Source: Spodoptera frugiperda (taxonomy: Eukaryota > Arthropoda > Insecta > Lepidoptera > Noctuidae). From it: DNA of 64,000 nt. Positions 20,901 to 32,659 of this stretch are shown here, one piece after another; position 1 is the stretch's first letter, and each line of letters begins with the position of its first letter. Position numbers and translations under genes: made by a program. The notes beneath the pieces were generated by a model, which saw nothing but the letters and a program-made list of their open reading frames with translations, was not told where the DNA came from and ran no database searches. The stretch is from positions 672,501 through 736,500 of the forward strand of contig NC_064228.1 in the NCBI RefSeq assembly GCF_023101765.2, in the 5' to 3' direction.

Positions 20901-23900
20901 ACAACGCTGGCGTGAGCGAGGTTACTAGAGACATAACTCCCCACAAAACGCCAATAACTCTAAGATATTACGAGTTTCCTTAGGCACCGCTAATCATCTA
21001 CGTTCCCGTGTGCCACGTACTAGTAACTTATTCCTAAAAAAAATAACTATCTCGACCACGTGACCCTTGTTTACATTAGATAGGTCATTGACTTTAGGAT
21101 AGTGCAGTTATTGAAACATTATTTTTAGATTTTTACCGCGGTTCTAATTACTTCTGAACTTATTTTGTAGTCTGAGATATTTGAATTCTACCCACGCAAG
21201 AACATTGAACAGTGTTTATCGAATGACGTCTGATATTTGCGTCAATGCTACCGTAATGTAACTAAAATTTAAATAATTTGAAAAAAATATCAGTAGCCTA
21301 CCTGACGCACTAGCAGCTGACCAGCGTTTCGTATCACCTGACGCGATTGCCATAGCGGTTGTATCGCAGTTGCGTTTTGAGTTGGAAAAGCAGTCAACCG
21401 CTTGTGCGATAATATCATGGTCATTACAATGTTTTTACAATAGCCCCATTCCTGAAAACATGACTAACTGTTTGAATCTATAGAGAAGAATAGAAAAGTT
21501 GAAACTGAGGAATGAGTGAAAGATTGAAAGTCAAAATCGTGCAATATAATAAATGGGTGAAATTATATGACAATGTCTAATATGGAACAATAGAACTAAA
21601 ACAAGGCTTTGGGTACGCCAAGAAACTGACGATGTAGGTAGATGTATGTAGGAAATAAGTATAATACTGACGGTGATATTTTTTTTAATGATTGAAACCA
21701 TGATTTAAGTAATGATACACTTGCCAACCCACATTGAGCAAGCGTGGTGATTAATGCTCAAACCTTCTCCAAAGAAAGAAGAGGCCTTTGGCCAGCAGTG
21801 GCCACTTATAGGCTGTTCATGTGTGAAACTTGTAAACGGAGCTAATGATAATAGTCTATGTAAGCCTTTGGTCAGCAATGGACCCACAGTTGATGCAGAT
21901 AATAGTCAAAGTCAAAAGCATTTAATCCAATTAAACCATTATCAGCCACTCTTGAAACGTCAACAAATACAACAAGTCTCTCAATCTGTCCGTCAGTGAA
22001 ATTAGGTTTAAACCATTATCAGCCACTCTTGAAACGTCAACAAATAAATAGTCTTTCAGTATGTCCGAAGCTAAGTGCTGATAATGATTATTAAAAAAGT
22101 ATGAACACTTGTAATTACCATGACATTATCGTGCCAAAAAGTTAAACACATATGCAAGAACTACAATCTCCGATTCGACGACGACATCGACATTGACCAT
22201 GTTATACGAGATTCAATCAATCACGTTTCCTTAATGCGGGTTGGCAATTTCAAACTTCCCACGTTTCCTTCACTGTTTGTCAGTGGTGTCTAAATTATCT
22301 TAAAGAAAGTATACATAAGTAGGAAAACGCCACCCATGACAATATTGTACCACATTCGTGGTCGGTTTAACCCGCACCATGAGGGTGCAGGTTAAATCTT
22401 CGTGCATGAGATGCCTGATGCTAGATTTTTTACCAGTATGGCGGACTGGAATTAATGATACACATTAATTAAAACATTGATAAAATTGTTCTCATCTTAA
22501 AGCTTTATTCTATACGTTGTATTTTACATTTATATACCGTTTGCGTTGTTTCCGTATAGGTACTTGAATGATCTTATAAAAAATATATGCTCAACCATAC
22601 TTGAAATTTATTATCTGGAGTAGCGGAAGACTTAACGTGACACCGGGGGTCCGGCTCGAAGCAGGAGTAGGAACAGGATGATTTTTAGTCAGTAACAATC
22701 TGACACTACCTCTAGCATCATCCAAGACGGGAGAAGTCATAGGATGATTCCCCGCACCCCTCAAAACTAAAAAACATGGCTTTGAAATCATTTAATCCAA
22801 TACCACAACAACTCGTGCCCTTTCTATGTCAATATATGCATATAAATCAACAAGCAGCCGTATCGAATGTACCGTGAATATTGTACATCGGCTCAACACA
22901 TATTTTAATGGTTTCCTTTGATTTTCATATAGTCACAATCTTATATTTAATTTACCTATGTTAGATTCGAGTCGATTTTTGTAACGCTGAGCTTCGATAG
23001 TGATGAAATGTGTAAGAAATTAATTATTTTATTTTTAACATAATTTCACGAAACGATTTTTAGGGGAGGCTAAAATTCAAACACACAAAATCCCTATTTA
23101 CTGGATGGAATCTTATGCAAATTTTAACATAGATATAAAGATAAAATGCTTGGAGGCAAGCTGGTCCGGCTCCACAGGATAACGAAAAAAATGTAGTAAT
23201 ATAACCATGTTATTTCGATGTGTTCTGTACTTTATACAATTATTGTAAATGTGAGAGCCCTGTAATTAACTGAAATCAAATTAGACTAGTAGAATGCATT
23301 TATGTCAGCTTGGAGTTGTCATGCTCACTCAAAAGTCTCATTGGCGGTGGCACGGGCATTGGATCGCTCGATTCCCTGCAACATGGTTGAGTTGGGCGGT
23401 GCTGGTGTACGTGTCATGTTCGTGAACGGGCGCTGTCAACTGGGACTGGTCAGCTCCGGACTGCATTAATTTTTATTGTCCTCTAGGTTATTTTCTTTTT
23501 CTGTCGCTTTGACTGTATATTAGTTTTACATTGTTCTCACATAGCTGAAGTAATCGAAACAATGTAACCAAAAATTGTATTATAAATCTGATTGAAAAAG
23601 AGTAACCTATGGAGTTTCTTGCTCGTTCTTCTCCATAGGAATCTACACTTTGGAACGAGCAAATAGCTTCACTAGAGGACTGACCGACAGACAGACGTTA
23701 TTAATATTATTACATTTGCTTTGACGTTCAAAAGTGCCTTCCTGGTCTATTTGAAATAAATGATTTTGATTTGATTTGATTTGATATAGATTATTCTAGA
23801 AAAATAAGTAAAACAGGTCTTCATTAACCGTTGCTTTGAGATTTAAAAATTAGTACGAGTTATCACCGAACTTTCCATAGAATAATGGGTAAATGTACCT

Positions 23901-26900
23901 CTACAGAGTTATTATCACCTTCCCTCAGTATAATGAGCAAAATCCCCCGGTATCCAACAATAAGCCAAATTATAAAATAAAGAATTATACATTCGAATTT
24001 TTGCTATCAATTTAAGTAATATTTATACTACATCGATTTGACAATCGAAATCATGCTTATCAGAGCGGCACCCTTATAAATGAAACAAATATATCTATAT
24101 GTTTCTAGGTACCACATCCTCAACAGTATGCCGACGACCAGGTGCAGATCGCAGAGAAGACCGTATGCATCACACCAACCGTGATCCAGAGGATAGTGAA
24201 GGCAACTCTAGCGTACGTAACACAAATGCCTTTAGAGCTCAACACAATTGTAGATCAAATTGATCAAGAAATAAACAAAATGTCAGTAACCAAAACGAAA
24301 CAAGAATCAATCGTTAGACAGTCTACGCAAATGCTAAACCAGCCTCGATCTCAAACCAGAACTAATTTAGTAGTGAAATACGATCAGCCAAGCGAACAGA
24401 CGCCAAATTGTGTAGAAGCTTTAGAAAAACTGATTGAGATAGCGTATAAGGCGTATCTAGAAATAGAACATCAGCCACAGTGTCGAGATTATTTGTACCA
24501 GTTTGCAAGCACATACAAGGAAGACAGACCGCGAGGATACCTCGAAAATGGGCAACCAGACATGAAGTCTTTGATAGTTACCATTATAGAAGAAATACAG
24601 AAACAGAGGTCCATCATTAGCACTCCTTCATCTGAAAGTGATCGCTACGGAGGGTTCGAAGTGCCCACACATAATGTCCAGACATACACATCGTATACAT
24701 CACCAGTTAATCAAGTTATTGAGCATACCATCTCACCGGTTCCTAACCGAGTACCAAAAACGCAAACTATACAAATAAGTGAACATACATACCCTCAGCC
24801 CCAGGTGGTAACTGTCCCACCGCTACCACCAATACCGCCGCCACCACCATCGTATCAAGTTGTGGAACATACAATCTCACCCATACCTAACCAGGCTCCA
24901 AACATGCAGACAGTAAATGAATACACATACCCACATCCCCAGACGGTGACTCTCCAACCACCACCACAATCTTATCAAGTCGTTGAACATACAATCTCAC
25001 CCATTCCTAATCAGGTTCCAAATACCCAGACAGCTCAAATAACTGAATACACATACCCTCAGCCCCAGATGGTTAACAGACCACCACCACCATCACCGCC
25101 ACCACCACCAGCATATCATGTTGTTGAACATACAATCTCACCGGTACCTAACCAGGTTCCAAACACGCAGACATTACAAATAAACGAATATCCATACCCC
25201 CAGCCTCCAAAGATCCCTCTCCCACCACCCCCACCAGTAAAACATGTGATTGAACATATTACAATATCACCTGTTCCTAGCCGGCTTCCAAAAACGCAAA
25301 CCGTACAACTGAATGAATATTCATACCCACATCCACAAACAGCTACTGTCCCACCAGCACCCCCAGCATACCAAGTTTTTGAACAAATTACCATCTCACC
25401 GGTCCCTAGCCGGCTTCCGAAAACACAAACGCTACAGATAAATGAACATACATACCCTCGGCCCCAGATGGTGACTCTCCCACCGCTACCACCAATTCAT
25501 GAAGAAACAATAATGACACATACTTATAGACCGATGAAACCAGTTCCTAACCCATTACCCATTAAACCCATCAAACCTGAGGAGATAATGAATCTCCTAG
25601 TAAAACTTCTACAAACAAGTGACCAGCCGAACAATGGAAAAGTATATGAACACATCATAAAGCTCGTGGACCTCAATGCTAACATTTTCCGCCCACAGTT
25701 ACTGAAACAGATAACTACTGTTCTGAAAATTCATAAGCAGCATAACGTACCGCGAGTAAAGGAATTGCTTCTGTGTCTTCTTAATTCCCAACGACAACCG
25801 CAGACGAATGATATTTATACAGAAACTCTGTTAACCTACTTGCAGCCAAATCATTCAGGCCAATACGATTCAAGATTGGTTGATGTTTTACTGTACTTGG
25901 TCAATACACGACCTTCGATTTCAGAAGTTGAATACATATTATCTCTCTTGAATCCATTTATGTCAGGATTGCCCACAGAAGGCGATTACGCAGATATAAC
26001 CTTTAATTGTATAAGACAAATACAAACTAAAGTACTGACCCAAGAACAGACAAATATTATATTGACGTTACTGACTCCGTACTTACCAGATCTTCAGATT
26101 CACAGTACGCAGCCAGCTGTTGTAATCGCCAAAGAATTGTCGAAATGGAATGGAGTGGGAATTACTCCGAAACAATTTAACATAATATTAAACATTTTGA
26201 ATCTAACACAACCAAATGGTGGTAGAGACCAACGAGCTATTGATATTGTATATTTCCTTTTGACTAATGGTCATCGCCTGATGCCGAAGTCTATAGAAGT
26301 CATTCTAACAATATTGTCGCCGCAAAATGGAATTATTGACTACAGACGACTTGACCTTATCCACATCATATTCAATGAGCTGATAAGATCCCCTAAACAT
26401 GGACTGCTCCTATTATCCTTGGTTATAGAGAATGGTCCTAATATTTTGAATTCAAATTACGTGGATATATTGATTTTACTAAAACAACATCACTTAATCA
26501 CTATAGAATTATTAGATGTTCTCGTAAAATTACTGAATGATGAAATATATGGACAATTGGACAACAGTAAAATTCAGACACTGATCTACCGTCTGGAACC
26601 GCATAGACAGCGGCATGAAAAACTTGTGAATGATATTTTGATACTTTTGTATCAAAGTGGAATTAATATTGCTCAGTTGATGCAGCCTCAACAACAAGAG
26701 CCAGAGCAAGCACCTGTACATGTAGTCTATGAAAACACTGAAACACACATAGCACCGTCCATCGAGTACACCAATGAGTATCGCACGCCCGACGGTGGAT
26801 ACCAAACGATAGAAGAAACGAACGTGATAACTCCAATATCTCCAACAAATCCAAAGCCCGAAGACGACTTAGTACAAATCTTTACGTGGTTGGAGAGTCA

Positions 26901-27606
26901 CGGGCTATTGAACCCAGACCAAACATCCAATAACGAACTGGTCAACAAAATATTGAAGATTTTGCAACTGGGCGAGCGGGAGCTAGGTGTCCTCGAGTTG
27001 ACATACATGTTGAAACACGCGAAGCCCCTGATCTACCAACCCGTATATTACGTGAAGTATAGACTGCCAATATTGAGCTTCATATCTAACATGAAGACTT
27101 TACTAGTGGAGAACCCTAACCTGAACGCTGATCCAATGAAACTGTTACAAGAACTGATAGTAGTATCCAATGTCACAGAGGTGTCGCCGAATCTACAAGG
27201 CTTTCCCAAAGATGAAATATTGAAACTAACATTGTATGATGGAGATCTAATTCAAGCGAAGATCCTTGATGAGCAGAACATGAGTTTGAATGAGCAGATC
27301 ACGTATGTCCACACGTTGAACGCAGATATCTCTCCTGAGGAACTATTGCACTTGAACGAGGTGAACGAAGCGAAGTTCTTCCCGAATCTAATACAGATGA
27401 ATGATCCTAGTAAGCTAACGGTACTAAGTAACACGATTGATAAATTTGTGGAGTTCCCACCTGTTCAGTATAAGCATGTGATCACTAGCTCGAATCCAGG
27501 AGTAACTCATGAAACTCACACGGTGCATCAGACGTACATCGAACGAACGAACCAGCAAACCACACCGCAATCTGTTCCCCAAACTCTAGTTCTGCCCATC
27601 AAGTAG
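17982..27606 (+). CDS. Large secreted proline-repeat and helical-repeat protein B, unknown family
   Basis: Exon 1 is 17982-18041 and codes the signal peptide MILRLVFIFFFLSVVTG then IPQ. The main exon is 24109-27606, opening VPHPQQYADDQ, phase 0 on both sides; this gives 1185 residues. A further phase-0 exon, 19726-19896 (57 codons, listed separately), would give 1242. Main-exon layout: a helix-rich Cys-containing N-terminal part, six full and one partial proline-rich repeats of about 45 residues (EHTISPVPN....TQT...EYTYPQPQ....PPPPP), then about 650 residues of hydrophobic helical repeats (LLTYL, ILSLLNPF, NIILNILNL) resembling an alpha-solenoid, and a Gln/Thr-rich tail with NPGVTHE, close to gene A's NPKVTHE. 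No catalytic motif. Secreted structural role is inferred only. Intron 1 holds LINE and MITE debris. Confidence 0.8.
18530..19345 (-). pseudogene. RTE-type LINE fragment in gene B intron
   Basis: Read on the minus strand: LNYADDICMLSH (the YADD polymerase motif) near 19040, then TPLLIGTEAAE and GNIVSETRGSEEDIGSRM, then NAELLEKCSKGLMDHQI near 18560. This is the order of the C-terminal half of RTE-clade endonuclease/reverse transcriptases. Stops and frameshifts show it is dead; a (TGA)n-like tract at 19341-19362 is adjacent. Confidence 0.75.
19726..19896 (+). CDS. Candidate extra exon of gene B
   Basis: Open 57-codon segment reading LDVKPAESTAPQ... KECSCEEQEQNN... PPEMRFAE, ending at a good donor (GAG|GTAAGA). 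The acceptor TTTGAAG at 19719-19725 is weak but has an upstream TATTAATC branch-like site. Phase 0 at both ends fits exons 18041 and 24109. Hydrophilic Ser/Gln/Glu composition resembles gene A exon 2. Other nearby AGs (19739) could be the true acceptor. Confidence 0.45.
20271..20458. repeat. Family F TIR element in gene B intron
   Basis: Right end 'GGGCCTGTGGACGCTTACC' and interior 'GCATCGTACGGACCGCATC' match 41041-41329; left end is decayed. Preceded (20090-20250) by another dispersed-type block with 'GGGGCGTGATTGGTATCGTC'. Confidence 0.65.
21720..21830 (+). repeat. LINE 3' tail
   Basis: 'AGCGTGGTGATTAATGCTC', 'AGAGGCCTTTGGCCAGCAGT' and 'TATAGGCTG' form the well-known 3'-end signature of moth non-LTR elements. 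Confidence 0.55.
21931..22046 (+). repeat. Perfect 39-bp direct repeat, 77-bp period
   Basis: 21931-21969 and 22008-22046 are identical and begin TTAAACCATTATCAGCC. Only two copies are present. Confidence 0.85.
22615..22765 (-). repeat. Family A repeat in gene B intron
   Basis: Reverse-strand 'GAACAGGATGATTTTTAGTC', 'TCTGACACTACCTC' and 'GGGAGAAGTCATAGGATGAT' blocks. Confidence 0.65.
23490..23790 (+). repeat. Retroposon with (TTTGA)n tail in gene B intron
   Basis: 'TTTACATTGTTCTCACATA', an inverted pair 'CCTATGGAG'/'CTCCATAGG', 'GGAACGAGCAAATAGCTTCA' and 'ACGTTCAAAAGTGCCTTCC' followed by TTTGATTTGATTTGAT. A copy lacking most of the tail is at 28200-28445. Confidence 0.7.
24709..25530 (+). 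repeat. Proline-rich coding repeats in gene B
   Basis: Six full units of about 40-48 codons plus a partial seventh. Each has EH(I)TISP(V/I)P, TQT, E(Y/H)xYP(Q/H)P and a run of 3-6 prolines. Unit length varies because the proline run varies. Confidence 0.9.
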
Positions 27607-27630
27607 GAAACAGTCAATCTTTTGTTTTTT

Positions 27631-27636
27631 ATTAAA
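27631..27636 (+). other. Likely gene B polyadenylation signal (ATTAAA)
   Basis: ATTAAA 25 bases after the gene B stop; a T-rich tract follows at 27661. Confidence 0.4.
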
Positions 27637-27639
27637 ATA

Positions 27640-28199
27640 TACCTTAGGACAAAACGTGTAGTTTTATTTTTGTTTGTAAACAATATAATATTACTTTACT
27701 CCGCGGTTTGTTTTATTTTATCCCTGTTTTTAGCTAGAAATAATGATGCCGTTTTAAGATGAGACAAAATGGGTAAGTAAAATTTATTATTGTTTGTAAT
27801 AATAATCAGCCAAATGGAATTTTGAACAAAATATTGCCTATTGTACAAAAAGAGTCGTTGACAGAGGGTAACAAAATAAAAATCTATTTTGTCCGTCAGT
27901 TAGACAATTACAAAATAATAGAAACTTTACAATATGTAAGTAGTAAAAATGTGACGGTATACGATATTTAAAATCAATCTATAGGTCGAAAGAATTCTAC
28001 TCCGCAATAAAAAAATACGTGTCTAAAGTTTAAAATTAATCTCCCAAACGGACATTAAAATAAAATTTAGGCAACTACCCTCTTACGTTACGTAGGTATC
28101 CTTATGGAAAAAGTAATGATTATAAATGCACTCATATCCACACACAGCACAGGAGCGTGTGACTGTGGACTGTGCTACCAGAATGAACACTAATGATTA
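27640..28199. other. Intergenic sequence
   Basis: No gene seen. A segment at 28010-28075 ('ACGTGTCTAAAG', 'ACGGACATTAAA') resembles one at 59545-59605 ('ATATGTCTAATG', 'ACGGACATTAAA'), suggesting another low-copy dispersed repeat. Confidence 0.35.
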
Positions 28200-28445
28200 G
28201 TTATCTCTGACTGAATATTGATTTTACATTGTTCTCACATAATTGAACCAAAGAAACAATGTTACCAAGAATTGTATTGTGAACCTGATTGAAAAAGAGT
28301 AACCTATGGAGTTTCTTGCTCGTTCTTCTCCATAGGAATCTACACTTTGGAACGAGCAAATAGCTTCACTAGAAAACTGACCGACATTGACAGACATTTT
28401 TTTAATATTACAATATTTGTTTTGGCGTTCAAAAGGGCCTTCACA
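28200..28445 (+). repeat. Copy of the 23490-23790 retroposon
   Basis: Shares 'AGAGTAACCTATGGAGTTTC', 'ATCTACACTTTGGAACGAGC' and 'GGCGTTCAAAAGGGCCTTCA'; truncated before the TTTGA tail. Confidence 0.75.
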
Positions 28446-28454
28446 AACACGATT

Positions 28455-28575
28455 GGCGATTGGTGATAGGACTTGACGACCTGTTATTATACAACGTATC
28501 GTGGGTTCGATTCCCGAACTGTTTTTACGTAACAGTAGAAAATCTTTCTGTGGAACAACTTTTAAGGTATGTTAG
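28455..28575 (+). repeat. tRNA-related SINE fragment
   Basis: 'CAACGTATCGTGGGTTCGAT' carries a B box. Lacks the full family B body. Confidence 0.45.
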
Positions 28576-28744
28576 GCAAGCCTATGCATAGCAACGTTAA
28601 GTCTACGACACAACTTGTGATATAAATGTCAGACATTAACCCATTAATGTCTTTACTGTTCACATTTATACAGATGGTAAGACGACACTAATAATCGTGT
28701 CACAATAAATTTTCTAATTCTTTTAATTCTTTTTTTTATATTTA

Positions 28745-28835
28745 ATGGGTCGACGTTTGGCCGCTATCTCACCTGATGGTAAGTGATGATGCGGCCTACG
28801 TGGAGCACGTCTGCCCATAATTACAGATACTCGTG
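28745..28835 (+). repeat. Family D repeat
   Basis: 'GGGTCGACGTTTGGCCGCTA' and 'GTAAGTGATGATGCGGCCTA' then 'GGAGCACGTCTGCCCAT'. Inverted copy at 53800-53890. Confidence 0.75.
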
Positions 28836-29343
28836 TTCATACAGAGGCATCCGACTTATACACTACACTGTTTAGTTATTAAACACGTTTCACGAGAATA
28901 CACGTCTATCTATAAGCTACAATTAATTTACTTTTACTTTTATTTATCAACTCATTATAATTAGATTATTTTTATACAAAACCAAACTTTTTTTCAACTA
29001 ATTTCAACAGCCTTCCTACTAGACAATGCAGCATTTCTGAACGTTCTTCAAGCGTTCCAGTTATTAGTTATCCTTGTCACAAAACGGATTTTAAGCATTC
29101 AACTTTTGTTTTGTCGCAAATTCCGTAATGAGTTAGAAAAAGACAAAATTAATGCTAAAAGAATTTTAACGTCAAACATTTTGACAATACCTGGAACAGT
29201 AGAAAATCAATAGATCAATCAGAAAATTGCCTTTGGGGACGGTCTTGTGAACTTTTGTAATGTAAATAAATGAAATAATTGTGTAAATACGTGTTAATTA
29301 GTTAAAAACTGAAGTGAAAAGTGTTGTGTTATTTTTTTTAACC
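28836..29343 (+). promoter_or_regulatory. Presumed DHX35 upstream and 5' leader region
   Basis: No repeat or other gene recognised. The leader ends '...TTTTTTTTAACC' directly before the ATG (Kozak-like A at -3). No TATA box stands out. Confidence 0.3.
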
Positions 29344-30497
29344 ATGTTAGGACAACGACCGCGCTTCATAAAGCCAGGTAATGCCTTGTTGTTATAGGTT
29401 ACTATAGAATACCGCGTATGTTTATGTTTTTAATTTGGATTGTGTTTAAAAAGTAGGATATTAGGATCTTTTGGCGGTAATCTGGCATGTTATTTTTGTT
29501 TTTGGTCTATAGACTGGCTTTCCTAGCCCTATACATAGGGTTTTATTCAGGTTTTAAGTATAGTTTATTAAATTGATGAATTCGTTTTTGAATAATTTAT
29601 TACTAGATGTAGTTTAGTAAGCTTATTAAACAGTCAGCAGGCAAAGCTGCAAGAAACAGCTAGTAATAGGCTCATTAATATATCTCACACTTACCTTGGT
29701 AATGTTATGTTATTCAAAAATAAAGTAAAGTAACATAAACAAAAAAATAACCTGACTTGATTCAAAGTCAAGCCACTTTAATGCATTAAAACAGTCATAT
29801 GTCCCAACTACCACATACCAAGCAGATATGTCTATAAATATCAAGCTACCATAAATAATTTAAAAAAATAACAATATATCACACTTTCCACCTTTTATTC
29901 CCTGATGAGATTGAAATACAATAGTTATCAAATAGAATGTAGGTAATATCACTAGGCTCACCAGGTTTGACTACTTTTCCAAAAACTATAAAGAAAACAA
30001 ATTAAAGAAAAAAAACTTTTTTTTAAAAAGAGAACCATCTTTAATTTTCTTTGCTGCCGCCATTTTGGTTATGAATCAAGTAATATCTCTAAAACTTTCT
30101 TCTAAGTCTAAAAATACTATCATCAAAATCAGTTCAGTTTAATGTGTAATAATACATTCAGGTCAAGCACAGGATCTCCTTTTTTTGGTGTCAGTTAAAA
30201 ATACTAAACATTATTCAATTACTTCTTTCAGGTGAAGAGACACTGTACCCAACAAGAAACAGGGATGGTGCAATAGAAACGCTAGTGAATCCAAACGTAG
30301 ACTCCGCATTATCCGTAGACAGTGACTCAACAACTTCGTTCGTCTACAATCGTTACCACCACTTACCGTTAGACTCACAACGACAGAAGCTACCGGTGTT
30401 TCAGTACCGTAACCACATATTGTATTTGTTGGAAAAGTACCAAACGTTAGTGCTGATCGGTGAAACTGGATGCGGAAAGTCTACACAAGTTCCTCAG
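29344..30497 (+). CDS. DHX35: DHX35 DEAH-box RNA helicase, 5' part only (exons 1-2)
   Basis: Exons 29344-29377 and 30232-30497 join in phase 1 to give 100 residues beginning MLGQRPRFIKPG. DHX35 is an ATP-dependent RNA helicase of the DEAH/RHA group found with late spliceosomes. Visible: VYNRYHHLPLDSQRQKLPVF, RNHILYLLEKYQTLVLIGE, and Walker A GETGCGKST (residues 88-96), which agree with DHX35 rather than DHX15 or DHX8. The exon ends VPQ with a strong donor (CAG|GTAAGT). The next expected exon (motif Ia region, then DEAH) is not found anywhere to the window end, so either intron 2 exceeds 33 kb and contains CPES, or the locus is broken or misassembled. Confidence 0.85.
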
Positions 30498-30549
30498 GTA
30501 AGTGAGTCTTTTGTTTAATGTATTTGGAAACTGTATTTAACTATGTTTG

Positions 30550-30660
30550 GAAGAGCCATGCTGTGGCACGAATGGGCCGTCTCGATTGCAGTGATACCAT
30601 AGTCTCACAGAAAACTGATGTGAAACAATGCTTGCATTGTGCTTCGTACAGCTGAGAGGT
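30550..30660 (+). repeat. Family C fragment
   Basis: 'GAGCCATGCTGTGGCACGAA' and 'AACTGATGTGAAACAATGCT': the 5' part of family C only. Another short repeat with 'CACTTCTGCCCACCCCTTAA' follows at 30820-30865. Confidence 0.6.
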
Positions 30661-31117
30661 ATTCAATTTTTCGAAAATTTTCTCAATAGTAGCACGATGT
30701 CTGGAAATGTGCCCAGTATATGCCAAAAGGTTCACCCCCAATGCCCCTTTTACATGGGACCTATAAAATAAATAGCAAAAACTGTCTGTGGTGTACATTG
30801 TATAGGGCATGGCATGCTGTAATGTGCACTTCTGCCCACCCCTTAAAGGGATAAAAGGCGTGACGATATTTTATAACTATTAATTTATTATTTATGACGA
30901 TTGTATTAATTTATTTAATTATTAATTACTTATCGTTTCATTTGCCTCTTGAATAGAGTGCCTGATAAATTACGAGGAGCAAAAAGTCGCATTACAGACA
31001 ATTTGTAGGCGCTATTTTTACGTATACTATTGATAGGTACTATTGATCGACTTAAGTAGGTACTACCAATTTATTTTGTTAGGTGCGTATGTTTAATTCA
31101 ATTACGGCGCATTCCAA

Positions 31118-31223
31118 TAACCTACCGATCGGTAGATTTGCCTACCAGCGGTAGAATTTTGACATAAGCTCCATACAAAATGTGTGTGTTATAAATTCTA
31201 CCGCTGGTAGGCAGGGTAGGTTA
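31118..31223. repeat. Long hairpin, probable MITE
   Basis: Perfect 20-bp inner arms (31140-31159 and 31193-31212) and 9-bp outer arms TAACCTACC (31118-31126) and GGTAGGTTA (31215-31223), around a 33-base loop. Confidence 0.8.
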
Positions 31224-31349
31224 GACAATTAGAAAATACTCTATAAGATATTAACATTCTCAAAAATAAACTTAAAACATTCTTAGCATGTTGATCAATG
31301 TAATACTTTGTTTGATCCAACTATGGAATCAGAAATTAACCACATCGAT

Positions 31350-31560
31350 ACTAGGGAGGAAGATGCGCAGCTCGAGTATGCGATGTATGGAACCTACGGA
31401 AGCCATCCATAGCACGCATCTTTCCCTTTAAAAAACATAGCTTAGCTGAGTCCGTTTCCACCAGTGCTAAGTTATGCGTACCGATGAATATGATTGGTGG
31501 AAGCTAAACGCATCCACATCAACGTAGCATAGCACAATTCTGATGAAAAAGCACCCTTAC
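31350..31560 (-). repeat. Family H repeat
   Basis: Reverse-strand versions of the 7795-8025 modules: 'AACATAGCTTAGCTGAG', 'CCACCAGTGCTAAGTTATG', 'CTGATGAAAAAGCACCCT'. Confidence 0.6.
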
Positions 31561-31574
31561 ATTTTAGGACGAGC

Positions 31575-31685
31575 ACCCAGCTTCAAGACAGACTGACTGA
31601 CGGACAATTCAATTTTGACGTTTCAAAAATGCCTAAAATAATGTATTGTTTGGAATAAATGCTTTGATTTCGACTTTTCGGTTTA
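31575..31685 (+). repeat. Retroposon 3' tail
   Basis: 'ACAGACTGACTGACGGACAA', 'GACGTTTCAAAAATGCCTAA' and 'GGAATAAATGCTTTGATTT'. A standard moth retroposon ending, related to 23690-23790. Confidence 0.55.
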
Positions 31686-31837
31686 TCTTAATGTGTTAGG
31701 TGTAGATGTATTAAAATCACGTGATTTCTTAATTGATATTTAAATACTCATTTAATCAACGAACTGATATACCATAAGTCCATGATTAATTACAATAATG
31801 CGCCGAAGTGCGTTTTATGTTTCTTTTGAAACTGACA

Positions 31838-31925
31838 GAGGGCTTAGTCCGAGTTTTTTACGTTTAAAGAGATCGAAACGAGAGCATATTCGGCGTTCTG
31901 ATTGGTTGGTTCATTCGAGGTATAA
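31838..31925. repeat. Left half of a family E MITE
   Basis: 'GAGATCGAAACGAGAGC' and 'TCTGATTGGTTGGTTCATTC'; right half missing. Confidence 0.6.
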
Positions 31926-31984
31926 GGAACATGGGAACGAAGGAACAATGGGTAGATTATGGTCTTAAATAACACATACGCATT

Positions 31985-32266
31985 CTTAAGTGTGGGAGAG
32001 CCATGCTTCGGCATGAATGGGCCGGCTCGACCGGAGTGATACCACGGCCTCACCTAAAACCGACGTGAAACAACGCATGTGTTGTTTCATGGTATGAGTG
32101 AGGTTACCAGAGTCCCATTTCCCCAATTCCCCCTTACCAATCTTCCCAACGCACTTGTAAGGCCTCTGGTATTTCAAGTGTCCATGGGCGGCGGCCATTA
32201 CTTACCATCAGGTGATACGTCTGCTGGCCTATCGGCGTGTTCCATAAAAAAAAAAAAAAAAAAACG
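31985..32266 (+). repeat. Family C SINE/MITE with 20-A tract
   Basis: Nearly full copy: 'GGAGAGCCATGCTTCGGCAT', 'GTGATACCACGGCCTCACC', 'GGTTACCAGAGTCCCATTTC', 'CTTACCATCAGGTGATACGT', ending in A20 (about 32247-32266). The terminal poly-A supports retroposition, so family C is likely a SINE. A reverse-strand retroposon scrap (32278-32310, 'ACGCGGGCGAAGTCAAAGGC') follows. Confidence 0.75.
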
Positions 32267-32659
32267 CTACTGTTATACCACGGGAACGCGGGCGAAGTCA
32301 AAGGCAGAAGCTAGTTCCCAATATCATACAACGGATACGATACAACACATGCTTAATTTTATTGTGAGATAAAATTAGATACCTACTACAAAGCGACGAC
32401 AGCGCCACCGCCAGTTAAACGATATGACTCAATTCAATTATCAATGAAACTACGCGTTAATGTGCATTGTAATAAGATGAGATGGAGTCATTTATATCCA
32501 CGTGTCGGCCTTGGATCATGGGTGGATCGCGGTCACGGCCACTTTGGTCATCCGTAGTAGTATAGTGTAGTGGAAGTTGTTGAATGGAGCATTGGTCAAT
32601 ATTTGTCTGGTCTGTGTGACTGTGTCGTATTTGTGGGTAAATAAATAAATGGAAAATAT

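Noticed and set aside
25116..25394. Minus-strand glycine-rich frame opposite gene B proline repeats
   Set aside because: Complement of proline codons gives glycine; not an independent gene.
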